This document shows positions 42,305-51,231 of a DNA stretch of 64,000 nt, piece after piece. This stretch comes from an uncultured Erysipelotrichaceae bacterium (GTDB taxonomy: Bacteria; Bacillota_I; Bacilli_A; Erysipelotrichales; Erysipelotrichaceae), in the NCBI GenBank assembly GCA_937893225.1, contig CALBJM010000301.1, forward strand, positions 110,836 through 174,835. Reading direction: 5' to 3'. Under the pieces are notes generated by a model. The model worked only from the letters and a program-made list of their open reading frames with translations. It was not told where the DNA came from and made no database searches. Each line of letters starts with the position of its first letter. Position 1 is the first letter of the stretch. The translations under genes were made by a program, and so were the position numbers.

Positions 42305-43597
42305 TTACCACCACATATACCACCCTTTGATAAATTTAACTTCAATTTTAGAAATAGGTTTGTTACTCCCGTCTAAAGTTACAATGCAATCACTTACGTA
42401 GTTATAAGATAACCCACCGCCAATGCCATTACCAAAGCTGTAACCTGAATCATAGTGCCAACTTGAATGAGGGCCTCCAAACGAATCTTTAATATATGCA
42501 ATACCATTTTTTTTGATTACTTCATAGTGTAGGTTGTATTGTGCAAACTTGAACATATTTTCAAGATATACAGTAATTTGCAAAGTAACACGACCGTAAT
42601 CATTTTCAGCATTTTGTTCTTTTGGTTTAAATCCAAAATAACTATAATGTGGTTCATGTAAATTTGTCAGAACGGCAATAGAAGACATAGGTTTTTCAAT
42701 ACCGCGTTCCACAAATCTTTCGAAATTTGTGTAAATTTTAAACACAACTTCAGAATGAAGATTTGTCAAATGATCATTCGAAGGATCAACATCATGACGG
42801 TTACGTAATACAACAACGCGTTCACTGGTTTTTGAATTAAGTACTTTATAATCTTGACGTTCAAAACCTGCACCAACTTCTTTATTCTTTTTTCTTTTTT
42901 TGTATACTTGAACGAGCGCAACATTTTTTGTAATGTATTTGCTTTCTTTAGGCACATTAATTGTAAAACGTTTATACTTGAAACGAGAGTCAATAATTTC
43001 AAAGTTCATAACTTTTTTGCCTTTAATGTTAAAAGGTTTATCTTGACTCAACGTAATAGGTTTGCCGTTAAGTTTAGCACGAACAGGTGTATTAACATTA
43101 ACGAAATTAATGCGAATAAGAGATTCGTTTACAGAAGGTCTATCAAAAGATGAATAGCTTTCCGAAGCATCAACGTTTTTAAAACCTTTCATTTTTTTAA
43201 ACGTAAATTTATAGCAATCACCTTTTTTAATTGTGTTGACAAGTTTTTTGTCAGACATAACACTGTTTATATTCAGTTCATGTAAACAACCTTTATTGCT
43301 TGAATTTTTCTGGCAATAAGTTTTTGTGTTGCTTTTAATTTTTTGAATTGAATCAAAATCAAGAGCATAAGCATACGCATCTTGACGTGCATTTTCAAAA
43401 GAAGAATAATTGCAAGCTAAAACAGTGTTTTTATTAACCGTTTTAAGAGTGCCTTTTTCTTCAGTATTTACCGGATCAGAATAGTCTGAAGCAAATTTGT
43501 CTGTATTAATTATATTTCCGTATTCGTCAGTAGGAATATATGTTTTACAACCGACAAGACTTAAGCAGGTGATTAAAGCAATAAAATGTGTTTTCAT
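42305..43597 (-). CDS. Predicted outer-membrane lipoprotein, 430 aa
   Basis: The N-terminus has a short signal peptide ending in a lipobox (MKTHFIALITCLSLVGC, cleavage before Cys17). The mature part is beta-rich and basic. It includes a duplicated-looking strand block near residue 165 (VRAKLNGKPITL, FNIKGKKVMNFEI), which resembles a PEGA-like or carbohydrate-binding fold, and a C-terminal glycine-rich segment (YSFGNGIGGGLSYNY). It has its own promoter (43626-43654). A phage lipoprotein may block superinfection or help lysis; neither is shown here. No known family recognised. Confidence 0.65.
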   Translation of the reverse strand: MKTHFIALITCLSLVGCKTYIPTDEYGNIINTDKFASDYSDPVNTEEKGTLKTVNKNTVLACNYSSFENARQDAYAYALDFDSIQKIKSNTKTYCQKNSSNKGCLHELNINSVMSDKKLVNTIKKGDCYKFTFKKMKGFKNVDASESYSSFDRPSVNESLIRINFVNVNTPVRAKLNGKPITLSQDKPFNIKGKKVMNFEIIDSRFKYKRFTINVPKESKYITKNVALVQVYKKRKKNKEVGAGFERQDYKVLNSKTSERVVVLRNRHDVDPSNDHLTNLHSEVVFKIYTNFERFVERGIEKPMSSIAVLTNLHEPHYSYFGFKPKEQNAENDYGRVTLQITVYLENMFKFAQYNLHYEVIKKNGIAYIKDSFGGPHSSWHYDSGYSFGNGIGGGLSYNYVSDCIVTLDGSNKPISKIEVKFIKGWYMWW

Positions 43598-43625
43598 ATC
43601 TGTTTTCCTTTTATTTCATATTTAC

Positions 43626-43654
43626 ATATTACGATAAAAGGAAAATATTGTCAA
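43626..43654 (-). promoter_or_regulatory. Sigma70-like promoter for the lipoprotein gene
   Basis: Minus strand: TTGACA (43654-43649), 17 bp, TAATAT (43631-43626). Ends about 28 bp before the ATG. Confidence 0.65.
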
Positions 43655-43661
43655 CAACATT

Positions 43662-43931
43662 TTAATGTGTCATAAAAGATTGACAACCACTTGTTACTTC
43701 GTAATCCAAATCTTCGTCTGTTAAATTAATTATACGTTTATTTGTCGTTGCAATCACATTTTTGAATAGTGAACCTAATTTATAATCATCACAATCAACG
43801 TGTATTTTATCAACACTGTCAACATCAGAAATTTTAATTAGTGAAGTGTCATAATTAAATTGTTTTAAGACTTCTAAAGAGTGTTCAACAATAGCAGCTT
43901 TACGTTCAATAATTTCCTCATCTTTAATCAT
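43662..43931 (-). CDS. Small unknown protein, 89 aa
   Basis: No family recognised. Helical N-terminus (IERKAAIVEHSLEVLKQF) followed by an Asp-rich middle (KISDVDSVDKIHVDCDDY) and a short C-terminus. The gene lies between the lipoprotein promoter and the fibre terminator. The initiating ATG at 43931 follows AGGTGTC, a moderate ribosome-binding site. Confidence 0.55.
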   Translation of the reverse strand: MIKDEEIIERKAAIVEHSLEVLKQFNYDTSLIKISDVDSVDKIHVDCDDYKLGSLFKNVIATTNKRIINLTDEDLDYEVTSGCQSFMTH

Positions 43932-43998
43932 ATGACACCTACTTTTCTATTCTTTTATTTATTCTTAAAGAACAGTTTGACAGAAAAGTAGACAAAAA

Positions 43999-44024
43999 AG
44001 AAGGTCTGTTTTATCAGACCTTCT
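43999..44024 (-). terminator. Intrinsic terminator after the 254-aa fibre gene
   Basis: Ten-bp arms AGAAGGTCTG (43999-44008) and CAGACCTTCT (44015-44024) with a six-base loop. On the minus strand the stem is followed by a T-rich run (CTTTTTTGTC). Confidence 0.85.
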
Positions 44025-44029
44025 TCGTT

Positions 44030-44794
44030 TTAAACTTTTACTTGACCTTTTGTAGACCATGTGTGTGTGCTATAACTTTGCAATTTAAAACTTGTTGTCG
44101 TTTTATCACAAGGAATTCCGGCTACATCAGAAATACCTGCACCAGAAGTAATTGACGAATCGTTTGTGTACCAATCCATGTTATCTGTAGAGTTCCATTG
44201 AATTTGTGCATTGACAGAATATTCATTGTTTAAATATTCTTTTGCAAGATTAATTTCAGCAAGTCCGTAACTGCCAGTACCTGTTTGTGTACCACCTTGT
44301 TCAAGCCAACCTGATTTATATAATCTATACCAAACCCCGTCAATTGTTCCTTGTTCAATAACAATATCGGTAGATTCATTTGTAACACCTTCAGGAAGTA
44401 CAACATAACCTTCAACAGTAATTTGAGTGTTAAGATATGCCCAACGAAGTTGAATTATATCATCAATTTCAAAGTCATTGCTACTTGTTATTGTTAAAGT
44501 TTTTTTGTCAGCTGAAACAGATAACAATTCATTGGGGATTACAGTTTTCCCTTGATATAGGGCAAACATACCTTCTTTAAAATAACAAGGTTTTTCTAAA
44601 GGTATTGTTAATGTTTTTGTTACTTCTGTAACTGTATAGTTTTGAAGTCGCCAATCAATAGCACCTTTTACATGATCAACTTCTTTATCAACATATGTCT
44701 TAATAGCTTTTTGTGATGCTACACGATAATCACTGTTTGCTGACAGTTCAATGTCTTGGTCAAGTGCTCGATACTCTTTAACGAATGTTGACAT
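44030..44794 (-). CDS. Short tail fibre with a GWxEQGG-type tip
   Basis: 254 residues. N-terminal anchor region (VKEYRALDQDIELSANSDY, ASQKAIKTYVDKE), then beta-rich shaft sections. The tip starts at about residue 165 with GVWYRLYKSGWLEQGGTQ. The same W-Y-xx-Y-x-x-G-W-x-EQGG pattern begins tip cassette A at 60734-61129, so the two tips are homologous. The last residues lack the CIKY end of the cassette tips. Tip domains of this type bind the host surface. A terminator follows directly. Confidence 0.7.
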   Translation of the reverse strand: MSTFVKEYRALDQDIELSANSDYRVASQKAIKTYVDKEVDHVKGAIDWRLQNYTVTEVTKTLTIPLEKPCYFKEGMFALYQGKTVIPNELLSVSADKKTLTITSSNDFEIDDIIQLRWAYLNTQITVEGYVVLPEGVTNESTDIVIEQGTIDGVWYRLYKSGWLEQGGTQTGTGSYGLAEINLAKEYLNNEYSVNAQIQWNSTDNMDWYTNDSSITSGAGISDVAGIPCDKTTTSFKLQSYSTHTWSTKGQVKV

Positions 44795-44835
44795 TGTGTG
44801 ATTACCTAATAAAACTATTATCTTGATTAAGAACT

Positions 44836-44862
44836 GATCGGGCGTATAGTAAACGCCCGATC
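44836..44862 (-). terminator. Intrinsic terminator after the 685-aa fibre gene
   Basis: Ten-bp arms GATCGGGCGT (44836-44845) and ACGCCCGATC (44853-44862), then AGTTCTTAATC on the minus strand. The T-tract is imperfect. Confidence 0.75.
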
Positions 44863-44877
44863 AGTCGCATGTGCATA

Positions 44878-46935
44878 TTAGCAAACGATTAAAGCAGACC
44901 AACCTTCAGGGGCTGCAGTACAGTTGATTTGGAATACAACAGTTCCATTTTCAGTGTTGTAACCAATCAGACCTTCCACTTCGTTTTTGCGGTCATCAAG
45001 CAGTTTAGCAACACTTACTTTATGTTCAGCGCTGACACCTAAATCAGTTGACAAAGTAACTGTATATGTCGCTGAATCGCCGTCTGCATGCATAACCCAT
45101 TTGGCTTTATCAAGGGTTAGTGTGTGAGCTGATGTAGCTGAAGCTTTAATAGCAGCCAACGCTTCTGCAATCGCTTTTTCAGTAGCTAGTTTTGCATCAT
45201 CAGCATTAGCAACGTCAGCAATACCACCTGTTTCACCTTCACCTTTAGCTTTAACAATAACACCAGCAGCGAAATTGTCAACTTCAACATTTGACAGAAC
45301 ATTGCCTTCAGCATTTGCATCAAATGTCTTATTTGTCAACGTCATGGTTTCAGCAGGGATGCCGTCATGTAAAGCACGAACAGCCTTTTCTGTGGCTAGT
45401 CTTGTGTCAAGAGCAGCATCAGCAGCAGAAATTGTTCCAGCAGCAACAGCATCTTCTTTCATATGCTTGACTTCAAGACCGCCTTCTTTAACAGACAGTG
45501 TTCCGTCAACATTTTGAATTGTGACGTCATCGACAGCAACAGACTTAACGCCAGCATCAATCATTTCCTGAACTTTAGCTTCGGAAGCGATTTTAGCAGC
45601 AGCCTTCAGTTCATCCGTTGTTTCAGTCGTAGCAAATGACGCATTAGCATCAGCAAGATTTGTCATCTTCAAGTTGCTGATTGTATTTTTGTCAGCATCA
45701 ATTGTTTTGTTTGTTAATGTTTGTTCAGCGTCTTTACGAACGATGTCTTCAGCTTCAGTATTATCAATAACATCAAAAGCATCTTTTGTTAAAGATTCAG
45801 CATTGGCTACAGCAGCTTTAAATAGAATATAGTCGCCCTTTTTCAGTTCAACTTTAGCTAACGTTACATCCGTATCAACAAGAAACAAATCACCTTTTTG
45901 AACAGGGTAATTGATAGCAGCAACTGTACCACTGTATGTAACGGCACCAACAATATTAGCATCTAAAGCAGCTTTTAAAGAAGCAGCTGTAATAGCTTTA
46001 TTGCTATCTGTTCCTGCAATAGCATCAGCATCAGATGCAAGTTTAATAACACCGTACTGTTCAGCTGTAGCAGCAAATTTTTCATTCTTTAAAGCATTAA
46101 CAACAGCATTACCGGTGGAGAGGTTAGACAGTTGTGCATCTTCAGCTGCAAGATCTTCAACTTTACGAACGATTAAACCGCCAGCAGTAGTAATTTGACC
46201 GTCTTCGCTTTTGATATCATCAATTTTAGTAATAGCATTGCTACTATCAGCGTACAATTTAACATCAGCTGATAGCGTTTGAGCTTTGGTTGCGTTATCT
46301 ACTGCTGAATTTAGTTTGACAGTGTTGGTTTCAGCAACACTTACTGTTTTAGAAGCAATGGCTTCGTAAATCGCAGCAAGATCAATATCTTTCTTGCTAC
46401 CGTCGGAATAAGTTAAGACAATCTTTTTATTCTCATTGTCTAATTTACCTGACTCAACAGTTTCTGGCATGTCAATATATGACACTTCAGAAGGTTTGCC
46501 TTCAGCGCCGGTTTTTGTTAGCTTTAAGAAGTGACCAACTTTTCTGTCTTCACCACCTTCGGCTATGCCATTATCTTCAGCGGCTTCAACAGATACAACC
46601 AAACCATCAAAATAAATTTTTGTAGCAGCTTCGCCAGAACCTTGCTGGATACCAGTTGCATCAGCAATTTTTGAAACAGTCAAATCTGTTTTGAGTTTTG
46701 CTTCAAGTTCAGCAAGTTTTGCAGCAACGTCAGAAGCGTCTGACATATATTCCCATTTTTGGGCGCCAGCAGTAGCATCTACGCAAACACCAAACTTATG
46801 TTTTTCAGAATCAAAATAGATATAACCAACTTTTTTGGCTGTAGGTGCTGCGGTTAGACTTTGAATTACTACTTCTTGTAATTCATTTTGATTCATGTTT
46901 AGATTAATTCTAATTGACTTTGTAAAATCAACCAT
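44878..46935 (-). CDS. Tail fibre protein, 685 aa
   Basis: A long, Ala/Thr/Asp-rich fibre protein. The N-terminus (RINLNMNQNELQEVVIQSL, GYIYFDSEKHKFG) resembles fibre attachment domains. The shaft has repeated fibre-type phrases (QTLTNKTIDADKNTISNL and MTLTNKTFDANAEGNVLSNV) and several SLKAALDAN-like heptads. The C-terminal ~80 residues look like a compact beta domain ending AAPEGWSALIVC. Codon use has more GC-ending codons than the neighbours, as in other abundant structural genes. No peptidase or chaperone domain was seen. Confidence 0.75.
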   Translation of the reverse strand: MVDFTKSIRINLNMNQNELQEVVIQSLTAAPTAKKVGYIYFDSEKHKFGVCVDATAGAQKWEYMSDASDVAAKLAELEAKLKTDLTVSKIADATGIQQGSGEAATKIYFDGLVVSVEAAEDNGIAEGGEDRKVGHFLKLTKTGAEGKPSEVSYIDMPETVESGKLDNENKKIVLTYSDGSKKDIDLAAIYEAIASKTVSVAETNTVKLNSAVDNATKAQTLSADVKLYADSSNAITKIDDIKSEDGQITTAGGLIVRKVEDLAAEDAQLSNLSTGNAVVNALKNEKFAATAEQYGVIKLASDADAIAGTDSNKAITAASLKAALDANIVGAVTYSGTVAAINYPVQKGDLFLVDTDVTLAKVELKKGDYILFKAAVANAESLTKDAFDVIDNTEAEDIVRKDAEQTLTNKTIDADKNTISNLKMTNLADANASFATTETTDELKAAAKIASEAKVQEMIDAGVKSVAVDDVTIQNVDGTLSVKEGGLEVKHMKEDAVAAGTISAADAALDTRLATEKAVRALHDGIPAETMTLTNKTFDANAEGNVLSNVEVDNFAAGVIVKAKGEGETGGIADVANADDAKLATEKAIAEALAAIKASATSAHTLTLDKAKWVMHADGDSATYTVTLSTDLGVSAEHKVSVAKLLDDRKNEVEGLIGYNTENGTVVFQINCTAAPEGWSALIVC

Positions 46936-46967
46936 GTCTAATTTCCTTTAAAGTAAATCATATACAA

Positions 46968-47423
46968 TTAGTTTAATTCAGCAGTGCCGCAGAAAGGTAT
47001 GTTAAAATCAATAACAATATTATTATTGTCAATGACTGTAATCCCCCCCTCTGTTTCAACACCGTTTGCATCAAAAATTTGAACGGATGGTTTTTTATTT
47101 AGGCCGTGGTGAATTACCCAATGATCAGATGGTGAGTATTTATGCTCATCATATGAAAAATGTTTATCAATTTGATCAGAGTATTTTACCCATCCTAAAT
47201 TATCTAAACGACCATTTAAAACATATGTTTGTTTTTCTGATGCAACATATACAGCCATTCCAATTGTTCTGCGTTGCATTGAAATAGCATTTAGTTCGCC
47301 AATGGTTTCAACGCTTTTCCAACCACCTTTTCCAAACTTGCTGTCATGAGTAGCATAAACGTCTTGATCAGTAAACGGAACTATTGAAGATGGAATATTA
47401 AGACCTTTAAGTTGTTCTGTCAT
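46968..47423 (-). CDS. Tail fibre-associated protein, 151 aa
   Basis: Middle section reads TIGELNAISMQRRTIGMAVY, VASEKQTYVLNG, then WVKYSDQI. This is the R-x-x-G-M-x-V-Y-V-x-x-x-x-x-x-Y-x-L module common in phage fibre and baseplate proteins. The C-terminal ~60 residues (SDHWVIHHGLNKKPSVQIFD, GITVIDNNNIVIDFN) form the receptor-like beta-domain found after that module. A second copy of the module closes the protein at 59181-59963. Site AAAGGAAA precedes the ATG. Confidence 0.65.
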   Translation of the reverse strand: MTEQLKGLNIPSSIVPFTDQDVYATHDSKFGKGGWKSVETIGELNAISMQRRTIGMAVYVASEKQTYVLNGRLDNLGWVKYSDQIDKHFSYDEHKYSPSDHWVIHHGLNKKPSVQIFDANGVETEGGITVIDNNNIVIDFNIPFCGTAELN

Positions 47424-47433
47424 AATGTTTCCT

Positions 47434-49935
47434 TTACTTCAAGCAAATTTCAATGTATTTAGCTGATTGCATATTATTAGACCGAAATACTACGTAATCA
47501 GTTATATAGTTATGTTCATTTTTTAGATTGATTACAGACTGTTCCCAATCCGAATAAATCAAACCGCCGCATAAAATTAAGACATCATTAGAAATTAAAT
47601 CTTTAGGTACAGCAAAATACATATACTTGCCACCTTCACAATTAAAAGATAATGTCTTTTGTATTGTGTCAGATAGTTCACCATTCAGTTGAAGAATAGC
47701 TTCGTTGTCTAAAGTTTCGTCTTCGCTAACGCCCCAATAAATTTTATTTAAGAATTCAATTGAAATGGTTGAATTAACTTTAGCTGTATAATTTTCTGTT
47801 GAACCTTCTTTATTTCCATAAAGAATTGATACTGTTGCATTGATATTGTTTTGAACATTTTCAAAAATGTATGAACGAGCTGAATCGGCGACTTCAATAT
47901 CATTAACCCATTGACGTTTAATTTCCATTAGGTTGACATCAACAGGGTTCCATGTCAAATCATAATTAACAACTTCACCTTTTTCAAATTTGTTTGCGGA
48001 TGTAATGTTGACCATTTGATCAGCAGACACTATTCCACGTACATCAACCCATGACAACTGTGCTGACGTTGTTCTATCAAAATGCAAGTCAGCCGTAACT
48101 TGTTCCGCATCTTCGCCGCCGAAGTATTCAGTGACGAACATGCCGTTCATTAAAATTTCTAATTTTGTTGGGTTTGGCAAACGTGTTGGAAGGTTTGCTG
48201 AATCTAATTTTTTATCTAATGCTTCTTGCGTCGCAGTCGAAATAGGTTTATCTAGATCTGATGTATTATCAACATTGCCTAAACCAATTTGTTCTTTTGT
48301 GACATTGTGTGGGTTGTTTTTATTTTCGATATGATCTTTAACAATGTCATTTAAAGTATTTTCAACGGAAATAGCTCGTTCCCGTTCAACTTTTATTGCA
48401 TTGTTTAGTTGCTCAACAGTGATTGCTTGATCGTCTGTAATAATATTTCCATCATCAATTAAAACACGGGCTTCACCATTGACAGGTTCGTCATCAAGAA
48501 TAAAATCTGAATCTTTACCATTGTTTGCAGTATTAAATGACAGTTGAACTTTGTCATTGTCAATTCCTGTGCAACCTTCTTGCAACCATAAAAACGCATG
48601 AGTATAACATACATGATTGCCAATTAAGTTAAAGTATTCAACGTTTGAATAATCAATGTTTTTTGTTTTAACAATGTTCTCAATAGACGCGCCAAAAGCA
48701 AGGTTCCCAAACACATTAATTTTATCTGACAGCACTCCGTCTTCAAAAGAAATTAATGTACCTTCTGAAGCTGTGAAATTGTTTGTAGAAATTTCAATAT
48801 TATTGATTGCAGTTTTTAATACAATATTACCAAACATGCTATTACGTGAAAAACGTAGATTTTTAGCATTATTAATAATGATACCGTCGAGCATTTTATT
48901 GTCACTATTCATTCCTGAAATAAAATGACAGTCAATAATGTTCGCATCAATTAATTGCTTTTTGGAATTGATAATATTTGCAGCACCTTTAACAATGATA
49001 TCAACTTTTGATAGTTCAAAATTTGTCAAAGGCTTGTTTAATTCAATAGCAGCGGTGTTTTCTTTTGAAGGTACATAAAGTACATTAACACCTTTCATTG
49101 AGAAACCATTAGTAGCGTTTACTTCAATGTGACCATGAATAATAGCATCACCAAAGCCAACTAAACGGACATTATTTTTATTAACAGTTAAATCTTCATC
49201 AAACGTGCCAGTACCAATAAAGATTGTTTCAGCTGTTGTATTTTCTAATGCTTCAAAAATTGTTCCAAAAGCAGTTGAGCCATATTCAAACATATACCCG
49301 TTGAATAATATTTTTTCGCCAGGTGTAAATTTTTCTGTGCCTTTAAGGACACAAACAGTTTTATCTAATACCACTCCTTTTAAAGAATCAGCAGCATCTA
49401 ATTTTTTAGATAGAGCAGCGTCAATAAATGCTTTATCATAGATGTCAGTAACATTAGCTTTTTCACTTAAGAATTTTGTGATAGCATTTTGTGTTAATGT
49501 TGTTGTTACTGATGTGCCTAAATCCTCAACGAACAATGTTTCAGGTGTAGGAATTGTTAATTTCTTCCACCATAAATAACCATGAGAACACCACAAATAT
49601 TCATCATCATGTTCTTCTGTAGGTGGAATAGTATCTTTAAAAAGTTCTTTATAATCAACAACATAGTTGCCTTTTTTAGGGCGGACTTTCATATATGAGT
49701 TGCTAGGTGTTGGTTTTGGTGGAACTTTTTGAAGAGTTAAAGTTAAATTGATATCTGAAACGACTTTAACTTCACCGATCTGATCTTTATATCCTGGGGC
49801 TGAAACTTTCCAATGACAAATAGTGCCTTGTTCAACTTCAATAAATGACCGTTCCTCACGTTCAATTAAGACTTTAGCATTAGGAACATTACGAACATTA
49901 ATTGTAAAGTTTTTAGTTAAATCGTTATCAGCCAT
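47434..49935 (-). CDS. Tail spike/fibre with PEGA-like head and beta-helix, 833 aa
   Basis: N-terminus has a PEGA-like domain (residues about 15-70, ending SAPGYKDQIGEVKV), a proline-rich linker, then KAFIDAALSKKLDA heptads. From about 210 to 480 the sequence follows a parallel beta-helix pattern with repeated short strands (IFIGTGTFDEDLTVNKNNV, NGFSMKGVNVLYVPS), as in polysaccharide-binding or -degrading spikes. Then NPHNVTKEQIGLGNVDNTSD, a fibre linker found in many phages. The C-terminus is an Ig-like/jelly-roll region. No catalytic residues can be assigned by eye. Confidence 0.75.
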   Translation of the reverse strand: MADNDLTKNFTINVRNVPNAKVLIEREERSFIEVEQGTICHWKVSAPGYKDQIGEVKVVSDINLTLTLQKVPPKPTPSNSYMKVRPKKGNYVVDYKELFKDTIPPTEEHDDEYLWCSHGYLWWKKLTIPTPETLFVEDLGTSVTTTLTQNAITKFLSEKANVTDIYDKAFIDAALSKKLDAADSLKGVVLDKTVCVLKGTEKFTPGEKILFNGYMFEYGSTAFGTIFEALENTTAETIFIGTGTFDEDLTVNKNNVRLVGFGDAIIHGHIEVNATNGFSMKGVNVLYVPSKENTAAIELNKPLTNFELSKVDIIVKGAANIINSKKQLIDANIIDCHFISGMNSDNKMLDGIIINNAKNLRFSRNSMFGNIVLKTAINNIEISTNNFTASEGTLISFEDGVLSDKINVFGNLAFGASIENIVKTKNIDYSNVEYFNLIGNHVCYTHAFLWLQEGCTGIDNDKVQLSFNTANNGKDSDFILDDEPVNGEARVLIDDGNIITDDQAITVEQLNNAIKVERERAISVENTLNDIVKDHIENKNNPHNVTKEQIGLGNVDNTSDLDKPISTATQEALDKKLDSANLPTRLPNPTKLEILMNGMFVTEYFGGEDAEQVTADLHFDRTTSAQLSWVDVRGIVSADQMVNITSANKFEKGEVVNYDLTWNPVDVNLMEIKRQWVNDIEVADSARSYIFENVQNNINATVSILYGNKEGSTENYTAKVNSTISIEFLNKIYWGVSEDETLDNEAILQLNGELSDTIQKTLSFNCEGGKYMYFAVPKDLISNDVLILCGGLIYSDWEQSVINLKNEHNYITDYVVFRSNNMQSAKYIEICLK

Positions 49936-50049
49936 TACAATTCTCTTGATGTTTGTTTAGTGCATTTTATTTAAGAGAACGTTTATTCTTAAAGATCTTT
50001 TTCAAGTAACTGTTCTTAATCTTAAGATAAACAATTGTTTGGTGTTTCC

Positions 50050-50568
50050 ATGAAGTTTCTTTTTGATTGGTTTTTCAAGTTTTTGGATCAATATTTAGAT
50101 ATGTTTGATTTTAAAGAAAGTGAAGTTGAAATGAAGAAGATAGGGTGTTATGAGAGATTGTCAGAACCTTGTATGTTATCACCTGCAGGTGCTGATCGAT
50201 TGAAACAATGTTGTAAAGAGTTACAGACGATTATCAATGAAGTATTGAATTATCGTGATATTACAATATTGTGTGGGTATCGTTCAAATGAAGAACAGGA
50301 AGCAATGTGCAAGAAGAAAACATCAAAAGCACATGCGGGGCAATCAGCGCATAATTATAAACCGAGTTTTGCTATAGATGTAGTTCCTTACCCTATTCCA
50401 ATGAAAAATGGTGAGTGGGATAGCAATTCAGAAGAGTGGGACAAACTTCATGACTTGATTGTTGGTATTGCAAAAGAAAACAATATTGAATTAACATGGG
50501 GTGGTGATTGGAAAACAATAGTTGATAAACCACATTATGAATTGAAGAATTGGAAAGAAAGAATTTAA
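50050..50568 (+). CDS. M15-family peptidase endolysin
   Basis: 172 residues. A zinc L,D- or D-Ala-D-Ala-type peptidase of the VanY/M15 group that cuts peptidoglycan stem peptides. Signature: GYRSNEEQEAM, then AHAGQSAHNYKPSFAIDVVP (zinc ligands His and Asp) and GGDWKTIVDKPHYEL (catalytic Glu region and third ligand His). The first 20 residues (KFLFDWFFKFLDQYLDMF) form a strongly amphipathic or hydrophobic helix. This may anchor it or help export. The ATG at 50050 was chosen over 50035. No holin lies next to it; 56239-56415 is a distant candidate. Confidence 0.85.
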   Translation: MKFLFDWFFKFLDQYLDMFDFKESEVEMKKIGCYERLSEPCMLSPAGADRLKQCCKELQTIINEVLNYRDITILCGYRSNEEQEAMCKKKTSKAHAGQSAHNYKPSFAIDVVPYPIPMKNGEWDSNSEEWDKLHDLIVGIAKENNIELTWGGDWKTIVDKPHYELKNWKERI

Positions 50569-50569
50569 A

Positions 50570-50599
50570 ATAAAGGCCGGTTGAAATTCCGGCCTTTAT
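50570..50599. terminator. Bidirectional terminator between endolysin and 50602-50943
   Basis: Eleven-bp arms ATAAAGGCCGG (50570-50580) and CCGGCCTTTAT (50589-50599) with an eight-base loop, between two convergent genes. The T-runs are short. Confidence 0.85.
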
Positions 50600-50601
50600 A
50601 G

Positions 50602-50943
50602 TTATTGATATTTGCAACAACTCTTTGAGAAATAGTGCAAAAAGTTGAAACGAAACAACCAATTATCAGAATCATCAATTCTTTTGCAAATGTAACAATT
50701 AATGCACCACGCGTATTGTTCAGAATCTTTAGAAATTAAAATGTTCTGGCAAAACTCTTCAAAATCATTCACAATAATTTTTGTAGAAAATGAATTAAAT
50801 AATTTTGTTTGTAATTCAATTAACTGTTTAGATTCATTTGATTCTTTAGGTAACGTAAAAGAAAAAGACGAATCTTCAGGTGATTCAATTAGTTTATCGG
50901 TAGCAACATTAATTCCTTGATACTGAAACGTGTATAGAGCCAT
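50602..50943 (-). CDS. Unknown cysteine-rich protein, 113 aa
   Basis: No family recognised. The C-terminal half contains six cysteines (FCQN, WCINCYICKR, SCCKY), which could bind zinc. The N-terminus is beta-like (YTFQYQGINVATDKLIES). Start overlaps the stop of the thioredoxin-like gene (TAATGG), so the two are coupled. A role connected with redox or with the neighbouring lipoprotein is speculative. Confidence 0.55.
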   Translation of the reverse strand: MALYTFQYQGINVATDKLIESPEDSSFSFTLPKESNESKQLIELQTKLFNSFSTKIIVNDFEEFCQNILISKDSEQYAWCINCYICKRIDDSDNWLFRFNFLHYFSKSCCKYQ

Positions 50944-51173
50944 TACTGAATACCTAATAGATCTTTTAGTTTTTTAGAACCCCAATCGCCAACATACGTA
51001 GCAACTTCAGTATCAGTGTTAATAATTACAGGTGCAGCTTGAATTTTGTATTTATCTAGAATATCTGTATGTTCCATGCCGTTAATTTCTTCAATCTGAT
51101 AATTCATACCGTCAAGCAGCTTCTTAACCTGTTTGCATTTAGGGCAATTAGGCATACCTACTAATTTAAACAT
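50943..51173 (-). CDS. Small thioredoxin/glutaredoxin-like protein
   Basis: 76 residues. FKLVGMPNCPKCKQVKKLL carries a CPKC redox pair (residues 9-12); QAAPVIINTDTEV has the cis-proline segment (AP) that shapes the active site, and the end VGDWGSKKLKDLLG matches the last helix. It is the right length for a minimal glutaredoxin; phage members supply electrons to ribonucleotide reductase or reduce thiols. The start at 51173 was preferred over the longer 51230 because GGAGA lies just upstream of it. Confidence 0.8.
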   Translation of the reverse strand: MFKLVGMPNCPKCKQVKKLLDGMNYQIEEINGMEHTDILDKYKIQAAPVIINTDTEVATYVGDWGSKKLKDLLGIQ

Positions 51174-51231
51174 TTCAATTCTCCATTTTATTTGAATTAA
51201 TTGGAAGGACAAACGTGACCTTTCCATCATT

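Noticed and set aside
45275..46198. Plus-strand open frames opposite the 685-residue fibre gene
   Set aside because: Ala/Ser/Val-rich shadows of the Ala/Thr/Asp-rich fibre repeats, with no start sites.
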